Source: JAPUME01 sp964605715 (lineage in GTDB: Bacteria > Acidobacteriota > Terriglobia > UBA7540 > JAPUME01). From it: a DNA stretch of 32,724 nt. The stretch spans positions 1 to 32,724 of the forward strand of contig CAZSDV010000022.1 of the NCBI GenBank assembly GCA_964605715.1, written 5' to 3'. Shown here piece by piece: positions 24,845 to 32,724 of the stretch; the stretch's first letter is position 1; every line of letters begins with the position of its first letter. A program made the position numbers and the translations under genes. The notes beneath the pieces are model-generated. The model was not told where the DNA came from and searched no databases. It saw only the letters and a list, made by a program, of their open reading frames with translations.

Positions 24845-26572
24845 TCAGTCTCCCGCGGTAGCATCAAGAAATGCCTTGAGCTTCTTACTGCGGGAGGGGT
24901 GCCGAAGCTTTCGTAGCGCCTTGGCTTCAATTTGACGGATACGCTCGCGAGTAACGGCAAAGCTCTGCCCCACCTCTTCTAGGGTGTGCTCGCTACCATC
25001 GTCCAGCCCGAAACGCATCTTGACAACTTTCTCCTCTCGTGGCGTCAAGGTCTTTAGTACCGCCTCAGTCTGCTCTTTCAGATTAATATTAATGACTGCT
25101 TCAGCGGGTGAGATGACACCCCGATCTTCGATAAAATCGCCCAAGTGAGAATCTTCTTCTTCTCCAATAGGGGTTTCAAGGGAGATTGGTTCCTGTGCCA
25201 CCTTCATCACTTTGCGTACCTTCAGAACAGGAATATCCATCCGCTTAGAAATTTCTTCTGAGGTAGGTTCGCGGCCAAATTCTTGCACAAGCTGGCGAGA
25301 GGTGCGGATTAACTTATTAATGGTCTCGATCATGTGAACTGGGATGCGAATAGTGCGAGCTTGGTCAGCAATGGCCCGCGTGATAGCCTGCCGAATCCAC
25401 CAGGTGGCATAGGTGGAAAACTTATAACCCCGCCGATATTCAAACTTCTCAACAGCCTTCATTAAGCCAATATTACCTTCCTGGATTAAATCAAGAAACT
25501 GTAAACCGCGATTCGTATATTTCTTGGCGATAGAAACTACCAAACGAAGATTTGCCTCTACTAATTCGCGTTTGGCCACCTCTGCCTTCCTCTCGCTTGT
25601 TACGATGGCTAAGTGGCTGCGACGGAGCTCAAGAGAGGAAGAATTGTACTTGCTCTCAAATCCTCGGATGGCACCTCCGGCTTGACGTAGGCTCTTTTTC
25701 AGTTCCTTGCGGGGATTACCACGGGCCACATCGATGCGTCGCTCCAAACGCTTGGATTCTCGCTCCAGGCTACGTAGCTCACCCACGACATCGCGCAAGG
25801 AGGTGATTAAGCGATTTCGTTGAGTATTGTTGAATTCTAACTTATAGATCTTCGTCGAGATTTTAATGTGCGTTCGTGCATGATCCCAGCTTACCTTTCG
25901 ATATTCACGTGCCTTTTTCCTTCGTGGGATCGTAGAACGCTTACCATGGAGCCTCACCATCCGCTTGTACAGCTTGCCGATATCAGCAATCGTATCGAGA
26001 AACCGCTCTCGACATTTTTCAATACCTTGAACGGTTGATTCATCTTCGTTAAATGCAATAACTTCCCGGATGGATCTTTTTCGGTCTTCAACTTCCACTC
26101 CTAGTCGGGCCAGCTCATGGACAACAATCGGTGACCTGGAGAGGATCTTGCGAACGCTTAGCTGTCCTTTCTCGATTCGTTTGGCAATTGCAACTTCGCC
26201 TTCGCGGGTCAGCAGAGGAACAATCCCCATCTCTCGCAAATACATCCGAACTGGGTCGTTGGTTTTGTCAAGCGACCCTGGGGTAAGGTCTAAGTCCTTC
26301 TCCTCTGCGCCTCCAGCCGATTTTCTTGACCGGCCTCCTTCGCGCACCAACTTTTCTGCTGATTGGGCTCGTGGAGAAGCCATTTCACCCACTCCTGAGC
26401 GGCTGAACATGGAAAGTAATTCTTCAAAATCATCTCCAGAGGAACCGCTTGGACGTTCCCGTGCAGCTGGCTCGGCAAAGACAACGGAACTCTTTTCTTT
26501 TCCACTTCGACGTACCTTCCGCACTCGTACACTCTTCTTCTCAGTGGCCAAAATATCTACCTCGCGACGCAT
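24845..26572 (-). CDS. rpoD: Primary sigma factor RpoD (sigma-70 group 1)
   Basis: A 575-residue principal sigma factor. Region 1.2 begins at DPVRMYLREMG (106-116); a long charged non-conserved region (about 135-330) is predicted helical; region 2 is NLRLVVSIAKKYTNRGLQFLDLIQEGNIGL through FSTYATWWIRQAITRAI (341-400); region 3 and region 4 (LTPREEKVVKMRFGLDDG and VTRERIRQIEAKALRKLRHP) are complete. The first ~100 residues are basic and Ser/Gly/Arg-rich, and I do not see an ordinary region 1.1. ATG 26572 lacks a clear ribosome site; TTG seven codons later has GAGG at good spacing and may be the true start. It lies 149 bases after dnaG, the standard macromolecular-synthesis order. Confidence 0.97.
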   Translation of the reverse strand: MRREVDILATEKKSVRVRKVRRSGKEKSSVVFAEPAARERPSGSSGDDFEELLSMFSRSGVGEMASPRAQSAEKLVREGGRSRKSAGGAEEKDLDLTPGSLDKTNDPVRMYLREMGIVPLLTREGEVAIAKRIEKGQLSVRKILSRSPIVVHELARLGVEVEDRKRSIREVIAFNEDESTVQGIEKCRERFLDTIADIGKLYKRMVRLHGKRSTIPRRKKAREYRKVSWDHARTHIKISTKIYKLEFNNTQRNRLITSLRDVVGELRSLERESKRLERRIDVARGNPRKELKKSLRQAGGAIRGFESKYNSSSLELRRSHLAIVTSERKAEVAKRELVEANLRLVVSIAKKYTNRGLQFLDLIQEGNIGLMKAVEKFEYRRGYKFSTYATWWIRQAITRAIADQARTIRIPVHMIETINKLIRTSRQLVQEFGREPTSEEISKRMDIPVLKVRKVMKVAQEPISLETPIGEEEDSHLGDFIEDRGVISPAEAVININLKEQTEAVLKTLTPREEKVVKMRFGLDDGSEHTLEEVGQSFAVTRERIRQIEAKALRKLRHPSRSKKLKAFLDATAGD

Positions 26573-26721
26573 TTTGGATACACGCAGTCTTTGTTTTGCA
26601 ATTTTTCATCCGGATCGAGGATTGCTTTGCCCTTAGGACGGAAACTTGTAAGGTTCACTATAGGTTACGTGCCATTCTACTGTAATTTGCCACCCAATGG
26701 GAAGCTTTTGTTAAAAATTCA

Positions 26722-28515
26722 CTATACTTTCTTGATTTCTGCCAACTCCTTATGGAGCCTTAACTTATCTTCGTTCAAACGCTTAAAAAGCTCCATTTCT
26801 CTATTTCGATGAGCCTGAGCCATTTCCTCAGGAAGCTTTTGTAATCTCTGCTCCAAATGGCGACGCCAGAGCCAGCTCCAACTATTTTCAGCTTCTTCTC
26901 GTCCCAAGGGACCAACAGCAGGGACCAGGATTCCATAGAGGAGTTTTTGTTGTTCAGGGCCAAGTCGTTCAGCTACCCTTGAAATATCAGTCTCTTCCAC
27001 TTTCAGGTCAGTCTGCACCAATAACTCGAATATGGACTCGGTTATCAATCCTCGATGGAGGTCACTCTCCTTGATTCTTGGAATAAATTCCCTCCGCAAT
27101 TCCTTATTCTCCAGAAGGATTTGCAGTAGCTGTCTTTCAGCCAGACTCACCTTATCTTGTATCCTGGCCGAGCTAACCTTCACCTCTGGGCGACGATCCC
27201 GCACAGCATTGTCGATCTCCTCACGCACCAATCTTTCTTCGATCCGGAGAGCTTCCGCAACTCGTCGTACGGTCTCAGCCCTAAGAATCCGATTGGGTAT
27301 GCGTGCTAATCGCGGAAGAAGAGTATTAACTGCGGCCACCTTTCCTTCTGGACTCTCAAGCTCGTATTCTCTAGCGGCTCGGTTAGTGAGGTAATCCAGA
27401 TAAGATGGAGCGCGACCCAACTCCTCACGATAAGCAGCCTCACCCCTTTGACGCAAAAAGTCGTCAGGATCTAAACCCTCAGGCAACTCCATCACCTTAA
27501 CCTCAAATCCCTCTTCGAGTAATAGGTCTAATGAACGCTCCGTGGCACGCACGCCGGCACTATCGGAGTCAAAATTCACCACTACGCGTCGGGTGAAGCG
27601 AGTAAGTAACTTAATCTTTCTTTCCGTCAAACTTGTCCTACAGGAAGCCACTACAGTTCGAATCCCCATTGAAGCAAGGGCAAATGAAGCCATGTATCCT
27701 TCAACCAAAACCGCGTATTCCGCCTTGCGAATTGCCTGCCCCGCATTGCTCAAATTGTAAAATACCCGGCTCTTGTAATAAATTGGGGTTTCAGGAGAGT
27801 TCAGATACTTTGGCCCCGAAGCATCTGCTCCTCCCAACGTCCGCCCAGCAAAAGCGATGACCTTTCCCTTGTCATTAGTAATTGGAAATATAATGCGGCG
27901 CCGAAAACGGTCATAGTACCGAGATTTTCCTCCTGGACTGGATTCAGAAATAAGTAATCCACTCAATTCAATTGCGCGTGGTGGAATCCGACTCTGTGCT
28001 AGATAACGGGTCAGCGAATGTCCAGAGGAAGGGGCATAGCCAAGGCCAAAGCGGCCCATGACAGGACCTGTCAATCCGCGATCAGCAAGATAGGCGCGTG
28101 CTGCACGTCCTTCCCCAGTGGAACTCATTTGCTCAGCAAAGAATTTCCCTACCTCTTCATGAAGCTGATAAAGGGCCGCACGTTCCTTTGCTTTCGGATC
28201 ACTAGACCCTCTTTCAAAAGCCTGATCCCGAAGTTGAATCCCAGTTTTATCAGCCAATTGGCGCAAGGCCTCTGGAAAAGAAACATTCTCGACCATCATC
28301 ACAAACTGGAAGACGTCTCCTCCTTCTCCACACCCAAAACAGTGAAAGATTTGCCGCGACGGGTGAACGGAAAATGAAGGAGTTTTTTCACTGTGAAAAG
28401 GACAAAGACCAACCATATTCACACCTGCCTTACGGAGCTGAATATACTCGCCGACAATTTTAACGATGTCAGTTGCTTGCTTAACTTTTTCTGCTACGCT
28501 TCCTGCTTCTGCCAT
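26722..28515 (-). CDS. dnaG: DNA primase DnaG with altered Toprim motifs
   Basis: A 597-residue primase that makes RNA primers at the replication fork. The zinc-binding CHC2 domain has Cys38, His41, Cys59 and Cys62 (GLCPFHSEKTPSF..HCFGCGEGGD). The N-terminal catalytic domain is complete (RFRRRIIFPI, VIAFAGRTLG, PKYLNSPETPIYYK). In the Toprim domain the Glu of VEGYM (272) and the DSD acids (316, 318) are present, but the usual EGYMD reads EGYMA (Ala276) and the usual Gly-Thr-Ser/Ala motif reads CRTSLT (Arg293). The C-terminal helical region has the length expected for helicase binding. Full length and no stops argue for a working gene, so the two changes deserve checking. Encoded upstream of rpoD. 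Confidence 0.96.
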   Translation of the reverse strand: MAEAGSVAEKVKQATDIVKIVGEYIQLRKAGVNMVGLCPFHSEKTPSFSVHPSRQIFHCFGCGEGGDVFQFVMMVENVSFPEALRQLADKTGIQLRDQAFERGSSDPKAKERAALYQLHEEVGKFFAEQMSSTGEGRAARAYLADRGLTGPVMGRFGLGYAPSSGHSLTRYLAQSRIPPRAIELSGLLISESSPGGKSRYYDRFRRRIIFPITNDKGKVIAFAGRTLGGADASGPKYLNSPETPIYYKSRVFYNLSNAGQAIRKAEYAVLVEGYMASFALASMGIRTVVASCRTSLTERKIKLLTRFTRRVVVNFDSDSAGVRATERSLDLLLEEGFEVKVMELPEGLDPDDFLRQRGEAAYREELGRAPSYLDYLTNRAAREYELESPEGKVAAVNTLLPRLARIPNRILRAETVRRVAEALRIEERLVREEIDNAVRDRRPEVKVSSARIQDKVSLAERQLLQILLENKELRREFIPRIKESDLHRGLITESIFELLVQTDLKVEETDISRVAERLGPEQQKLLYGILVPAVGPLGREEAENSWSWLWRRHLEQRLQKLPEEMAQAHRNREMELFKRLNEDKLRLHKELAEIKKV

Positions 28516-28760
28516 TTTCTGAGTTGTCCCAAATATCCGTCGTGAAAAGTCAGTCAGCCGAGTGCAACGTTACCACGCCATAGCCCTCGTCGCCATCTCA
28601 GGTTCGGTCATCCGTGAGGAAAAAATCCAAGGAAGCATTCACTAGCTCGACTTCGACAATTGCTAATCCATTTTGTTCGAAAAGAAAGTTTGGACAACGA
28701 ACTCCCGCATAGACCACGGAAACCGTACCAAGGCATACCTTTTCCCTTTTAGAAGGGGAT

Positions 28761-29735
28761 CTAGCGGGAAAGCAAGCGGGCGAGGTCCTTTGCAAAATAG
28801 GTCAAAATGATATCTGCTCCTGCACGCGCAATGGAGGTCAATGATTCCAATATAATCCGATCGCGATCCACCCAGCCCCTCTCAGAAGCTGCAGCAATCA
28901 AGGCAAGCTCCCCGCTAACCTGGTAGGCAGCAATTGGAACATTAAACTCAAACTGGGCGGCACTAATGATATCAAGGTACGGCAAGGCTGGCTTAACCAT
29001 TACAATGTCTGCGCCCTCTTCAACATCGAGTGCAATTTCTCGTAACGCTTCGCGTGCATTTGCAGGGTCCATTTGATAAGACTTCCGGTTACCAAACTGA
29101 GGCGTAGAATCAGCCGCCTCGCGGAAGGGACCATAAAAGGCAGAAGCGTATTTGGCTGAGTAAGCCAGAATAGGAACATTAGCGTGACCACGGGAATCCA
29201 ATTCATGGCGAATGGCGCCTATCCTGCCGTCCATCATGTCGGAGGGAGCCACGATGTCGGCCCCAGCTTGGGCCTGAGAGAGCGCTACCTTAGCCAAAAG
29301 CTCGACCGATGAATCATTTTCCACTAGCCCATCCCTTACCACACCACAGTGCCCGTGGCTTGTGTATCCACAGATACAAACGTCAGTTATCACCAAAAGC
29401 TCGGGCAAGGCTTTCTTTATGGCACGGGTCGCCTGCTGGATGATGCCCTGAGAATCGTAAGCACTGGATCCTATCTCGTCCTTCTTCTCCGGAACACCAA
29501 ACAGAATTACCGCCGGAATTCCCAATGCTGCTACCTCACGACACTCGTCAACTAACAGATCGACTGACCATCGGTGGTTGCCAGGCATAGAAACAATCTC
29601 CTCCTTCATCTTCGTACCTGGACAGACAAAAAGAGGGTAAACAACCTTGCTGAGATCAAGATGGGTCTCGCGAATAAAACTCCGTAACTTCTCATTCCCT
29701 CTTAATCTACGAGGGCGTTCCATAGGAAAGGACAT
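28761..29735 (-). CDS. hemB: Delta-aminolevulinic acid dehydratase (porphobilinogen synthase)
   Basis: Condenses two 5-aminolevulinate molecules to porphobilinogen, directly after HemL in tetrapyrrole synthesis. ATG 29735 (MSFPMERPRRLRG) has AAGGA nine bases upstream and gives 324 residues, the usual length; an in-frame start at 29759 adds 8. The metal-binding motif DVCICGYTSHGHCG supplies Cys120, Cys122 and Cys130, indicating the zinc-dependent type. The two active-site lysines are Lys195 (SAKYASAFYGPF) and Lys248 (VMVKPALPYLD). It lies 70 bases after lptD on the same strand and 245 bases before dnaG. Confidence 0.97.
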   Translation of the reverse strand: MSFPMERPRRLRGNEKLRSFIRETHLDLSKVVYPLFVCPGTKMKEEIVSMPGNHRWSVDLLVDECREVAALGIPAVILFGVPEKKDEIGSSAYDSQGIIQQATRAIKKALPELLVITDVCICGYTSHGHCGVVRDGLVENDSSVELLAKVALSQAQAGADIVAPSDMMDGRIGAIRHELDSRGHANVPILAYSAKYASAFYGPFREAADSTPQFGNRKSYQMDPANAREALREIALDVEEGADIVMVKPALPYLDIISAAQFEFNVPIAAYQVSGELALIAAASERGWVDRDRIILESLTSIARAGADIILTYFAKDLARLLSR

Positions 29736-29805
29736 GGCAAAAGTTCCTTGAAATTCCACTGGTCACCGAGTAGCTGTACTCGGTCTGATTTCCTTACATC
29801 CATAA

Positions 29806-32187
29806 TCAGTACAACCGCTGGTGTGCCCCAATATTCCCAAAGTTCCCAATGTTTGAGAGCGACAAAGAGAGGCGGAACTGATTCTCGCGACGCAACGGCC
29901 CGAGCGCAAAACGACGATACTCCACATCTATACCGAAGCACCCAAAATTATAGGTGATTTGACCAATTGTTTGGTGGGCTTTTCTCTGAGAAAAATTATA
30001 GTCTGCACCAAAAGCTCCGCTCAACCCTCGGCGTCGGGTATTTCCGAAACCGAAAACACCCCGTAACAAGTGGAAGGATTTCAAAGTTGAAAGATCAAGC
30101 CCTGAAAGACTCCGTGTCGCCAAGACCGAAGACTTATTAATAAAGAAATCTGTTACGCTCAAGAAAAGCCGCCCGCGGCGAACATTAGAGGTAATTCCAG
30201 CATTCAGTACGCCTCCTCCAGAAGGACCAAAGTCAGCTCGGATTTCCGTGTCGTAACTTGAAAAAGGAGAAAACTTAAGCACGGAAACCAACGGTGAGAG
30301 ACGGCGCCCCGTGGCAAAAGCAAACCCCGTTAGCGAATTCGTAGGTTGAAATATTACCCGTTCCCGCCTCCGCAGTGCATTGCCAAATGTGGGGTCAAAA
30401 AAATATTTCTGACTCAATCGCCAGGAAAGAAGCTCGCGGGCCTGTGGTGTTTCTTTCTCGTTGTCGGCGTCTTTGCGAAAAAAAATGTGATTCGTCACCG
30501 AGTATTCAATCTCATGGGTTTCAGAAAAAGTGTCAATTTGGTCAAAGCGAATAATATCATCAATCCTCTCACGGTCGCGTGCCCGAACCAATCGGTACTG
30601 AATCTGAGGCTCAAAAACATGTTTGAAGCGGTAAGAAAGCCATTTTCCAGCAAATACTTTTTCAAGTGGTGGAGGGCGAAGATCCAAAGAAAAATCCCCA
30701 AGCAGGCGGAATAATGAGCTGCGATCTGCTGCCCGACTGGAACTATAGCGTGTCGCCCGGAGTCCAGCCTGTGGCGTCAGGCGAAACCCATGAAAGGCTT
30801 TGGTGCGGAGCGTAACTCGAGGAAAAATATCTGCTCTCTGGACCAAAGCTGGTGAATCAAATCCTGGCTCCGATCGTCCTGCACCTGTCATCGATGTGTC
30901 AAAAGAGAAGTAGAGGGGACTTTTACCAACCTGCTTCTCCATACCTGACAGGGCAAAGCTGGGTGTTCTGCGAATTACCACTGAGTTATCTGGAATCAGC
31001 TTTGCAGAAAGAAAATTCTGATATCTTGAGACATGGGTGTTGAAACTATAAGCTCCAAAATTTTTGCTCAGGAAACCAATTGAACGAACTTCCGACTGTA
31101 CCGCCTGACTGAAGCTATCAGTAAAAGTGAATCGAAAAGCGTGCGAGCTAATGTAATCCACATCAGCAACTGCTCGGAAACCATCCAGCAGATTCGTACT
31201 TGCTCCCGTCAGGCGAAGACTTTGGCCAGGAGCTCTAAGTTGTCTTTCAGGCCCCGTTCCTTTGTCAGCCACGCCAAAATAACTCACGTTGATATTGCTG
31301 CCCAGGCTGGGACGGGCACGAAATTCTGCGCTGCTACCGATACCTCGATTACTGAAATTTTGCGCCCCAATAGTCAGATCGGCACTTCGATTTATTGCCC
31401 AATAAAAAGCACCCCCAATGATAACGCCCTTCTGAGAAGAAGTTCCGAACTGCGGCAAAAGAAAGCCTGAACGGCGTGGCTTTGGAGCAATGGAGGCTGT
31501 TGCATAAGGAAGGTAAAAGATTGGCAGGGCTCCCAAGCGAAACAACGGATTCCTTAATGCCACTCGGTCACCAGGCTTAATGGTAGCCCGTGAGGCAGAA
31601 AATGACCACCCGGTTTGGCCCGGCACACAAGAAGTCAATCGCCCACCATGAATAACAAATGTGTTCTCGTCTAATCGCTCCACCTTCTGGGCACGAATGA
31701 ATAGAGGTATTGGGTTCGCGAGCTGGACCCGGCTAGGAAGGTTCTGAGTTTGGACGTAGCCTTCAACACCATTGAACCATCCTTTGCTAGTAAGAAAAAA
31801 ATAATGCGCCTCTTCAGCCCTGAGATTGGCATGTGGATCCTTGAAAGTAACCCCACCAAAGGCAGTAACCTCACCCAAGATACCATCATAGCTCGCTTCA
31901 TCAGCTCGTAAGGTCATGTCACCTCGAACAATCTCAACGTTCCCACGCAAACGGAAGATATCACCAACTTTTTCCTGCGAGTCAGCGTGAATAGTCAACG
32001 TGCGCTTCTCATCCGGAAAGGCAAAGGGCTTCTCTCTTTCCCTTTCTCCTGTGCTAACACGTGTCATCTCAAACTCTTCTGATCCAACCTGCCCCACACC
32101 ACAAGACGCAACCCCTTCCCGCGCAAGCAGGCGAGCCTCTGCTCCTATAAAAAAAATGGCAACAAACCCCAAAAGAAACCGGTTCAC
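29806..32187 (-). CDS. lptD: LPS-assembly protein LptD
   Basis: An outer-membrane beta-barrel of about 793 residues that inserts lipopolysaccharide into the outer leaflet. A signal peptide (FLLGFVAIFFIGAEA) is followed by the OstA/LptA-like periplasmic beta-jellyroll (about 65-145; LTIHADSQEKVGDIFRLRGN, GEVTAFGGVTFKD), then the LptD barrel domain with LPIFYLPYATA and many amphipathic strands to a C-terminal Tyr. Cysteines, numbered from a TTG start at 32190, are Cys30, Cys188 and Cys751; E. coli LptD has four forming two disulfides, and here the C-terminal CC pair is a single Cys. GTG 32187 or TTG 32190 is the start, with AGGAG upstream. Confidence 0.94.
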   Translation of the reverse strand: MNRFLLGFVAIFFIGAEARLLAREGVASCGVGQVGSEEFEMTRVSTGEREREKPFAFPDEKRTLTIHADSQEKVGDIFRLRGNVEIVRGDMTLRADEASYDGILGEVTAFGGVTFKDPHANLRAEEAHYFFLTSKGWFNGVEGYVQTQNLPSRVQLANPIPLFIRAQKVERLDENTFVIHGGRLTSCVPGQTGWSFSASRATIKPGDRVALRNPLFRLGALPIFYLPYATASIAPKPRRSGFLLPQFGTSSQKGVIIGGAFYWAINRSADLTIGAQNFSNRGIGSSAEFRARPSLGSNINVSYFGVADKGTGPERQLRAPGQSLRLTGASTNLLDGFRAVADVDYISSHAFRFTFTDSFSQAVQSEVRSIGFLSKNFGAYSFNTHVSRYQNFLSAKLIPDNSVVIRRTPSFALSGMEKQVGKSPLYFSFDTSMTGAGRSEPGFDSPALVQRADIFPRVTLRTKAFHGFRLTPQAGLRATRYSSSRAADRSSLFRLLGDFSLDLRPPPLEKVFAGKWLSYRFKHVFEPQIQYRLVRARDRERIDDIIRFDQIDTFSETHEIEYSVTNHIFFRKDADNEKETPQARELLSWRLSQKYFFDPTFGNALRRRERVIFQPTNSLTGFAFATGRRLSPLVSVLKFSPFSSYDTEIRADFGPSGGGVLNAGITSNVRRGRLFLSVTDFFINKSSVLATRSLSGLDLSTLKSFHLLRGVFGFGNTRRRGLSGAFGADYNFSQRKAHQTIGQITYNFGCFGIDVEYRRFALGPLRRENQFRLSLSLSNIGNFGNIGAHQRLY

Positions 32188-32355
32188 CAAAAAATCACTC
32201 CTAGGAAAATCCGTAACCTGAAAAGGGTCCTCTACCCACCATCAACTTACCATAACCACGTGAAATTAAGCCGGAAAGACCCTGGTTTTCGCCTAGATAA
32301 ATTCCTGAAAAATAAATCACTTTTCTGAAAATGGCTTTCTGCTTGGCGGTCCTTT

Positions 32356-32364
32356 TGATATGAT
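32356..32364 (+). promoter_or_regulatory. Candidate extended -10 promoter for the zinc-ribbon gene
   Basis: TGATATGAT fits an extended -10 element (TGn followed by TATGAT), about 44 bases before the GTG start. I see no matching -35 box, which extended -10 promoters can lack. Confidence 0.4.
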
Positions 32365-32407
32365 GCGCCCAAGAAGGAGGGAGCTGCTTGAAGGAGGGTA
32401 AAAATTC

Positions 32408-32724
32408 GTGAAATGCCCTAGTTGTGGCTTTGTTAGTTTTTCCAACTTAGCTGAATGTGAGCGGTGCGGTCACGTATTCAAACAGACTTCTAGTCTGCCC
32501 AACAAGTCTGGCCTTAATACTTCACCGGTCCAGTACTCCTTACTAGAAGAGCCCACTCTCAAGGCCAATAAAATTAAAGGGAAGGTTGAATCACCTTCAT
32601 CGGTGGTGGCACCGCACGTTCAATGGTGGAAAGAAGAGGTCACCCGAAAAGTCAAGATTTTCAACAAGAAACGTGCAGCCAAACTAGAATCCACGAGTGG
32701 ATTACCGCGGGAAGCGATACCAAG
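32408..32724 (+). CDS. Zinc-ribbon protein, 3' end beyond the window
   Basis: An open frame of 105 codons running off the window, starting with GTG at 32408 and preceded by AAGGAGGG ten bases upstream. The N-terminus KCPSCGFVSFSN..ECERCGHVF is a small zinc ribbon with two CxxC pairs, followed by a polar, probably disordered stretch. Acidobacterial proteins beginning this way often continue into a membrane RDD domain, so an RDD-family protein is my best guess, but that part is not in the window. It is divergent from lptD across about 220 bases. Confidence 0.75.
   Translation, partial: MKCPSCGFVSFSNLAECERCGHVFKQTSSLPNKSGLNTSPVQYSLLEEPTLKANKIKGKVESPSSVVAPHVQWWKEEVTRKVKIFNKKRAAKLESTSGLPREAIP

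Noticed and set aside
26070..26636. A 188-codon open frame antisense to rpoD
   Set aside because: It is a shadow of the well-supported rpoD frame; its Ser/Arg-rich translation is typical of antisense reading and no ribosome site is evident.
27650..27670. GTTCGAATCC, which resembles a tRNA T-arm
   Set aside because: It lies inside the dnaG coding sequence and no acceptor stem, D-arm or anticodon arm can be built around it.
1..32724. CRISPR array, mobile element, prophage or defence system
   Set aside because: No spaced repeats, transposase, integrase, phage or known defence domains are seen; nearly all DNA is accounted for by housekeeping and envelope genes.

Overview
The window is part of a Gram-negative bacterial chromosome of roughly balanced base composition, probably from a metagenome assembly because it contains two runs of N (14513-14522 and 22384-22426). 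LptD, a TonB/ExbB/ExbD complex, a heptose-phosphate adenylyltransferase, a SurA-type periplasmic isomerase and lipoproteins all imply an outer membrane. A TonB with polyproline and glycine-rich linkers followed by ExbB, two ExbD and a TPR lipoprotein, an FG-GAP/UnbV protein, an ACE-like M2 peptidase and a BlaI-type regulator is a combination I associate with Acidobacteriota. That assignment is inference; no rRNA gene is present to confirm it.

Layout. 1-4765 (+): the end of an SMP-30/gluconolactonase-type beta-propeller, an M2 dipeptidyl carboxypeptidase lipoprotein and a membrane-anchored FG-GAP/UnbV protein. 4823-6112 (-): hemL, convergent with the FG-GAP gene; a perfect hairpin inside the hemL 3' end probably terminates transcription from both sides. 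6304-12894 (+): rfaE2, mfd, a SurA-like isomerase, a YhaM-like HD/OB-fold nuclease and an orphan BlaI repressor, closely spaced. 13025-13930 (-): rsmI. 14069-17665 (-): tonB-exbB-exbD-exbD-TPR, ending in a clear intrinsic terminator. 17846-22352 (-): tgt-yajC-secD-secF, the classic Sec accessory cluster. 22551-24617 (-): two oligopeptide-type ABC ATPases without permeases. 24845-28515 (-): dnaG followed by rpoD. 28761-32187 (-): lptD followed by hemB. 32408-end (+): the start of a zinc-ribbon protein with a GTG start.

How they fit together. Most genes are housekeeping: transcription (RpoD), replication priming (DnaG), transcription-coupled repair (Mfd), tRNA and rRNA modification (Tgt, RsmI), C5-pathway tetrapyrrole synthesis (HemL, HemB), protein export (YajC, SecD, SecF), and envelope assembly and energisation (LptD, SurA-like, RfaE2, TonB/ExbB/ExbD). 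No intergenic stretch exceeds 300 bases, and I see no tRNA, rRNA, CRISPR array, transposase, integrase or phage gene.

I found no clear undescribed multi-gene system. The best second-look items are local: a TonB with three extra N-terminal membrane helices; a Tgt lacking one of its usual zinc-binding cysteines; a DnaG whose Toprim motifs lack the usual Asp and Gly; a perfect 17-bp palindrome inside an ABC ATPase gene; a terminator hairpin embedded in the hemL coding end; and a TPR gene whose apparent frameshift is most simply explained by a placeholder assembly gap of wrong length.
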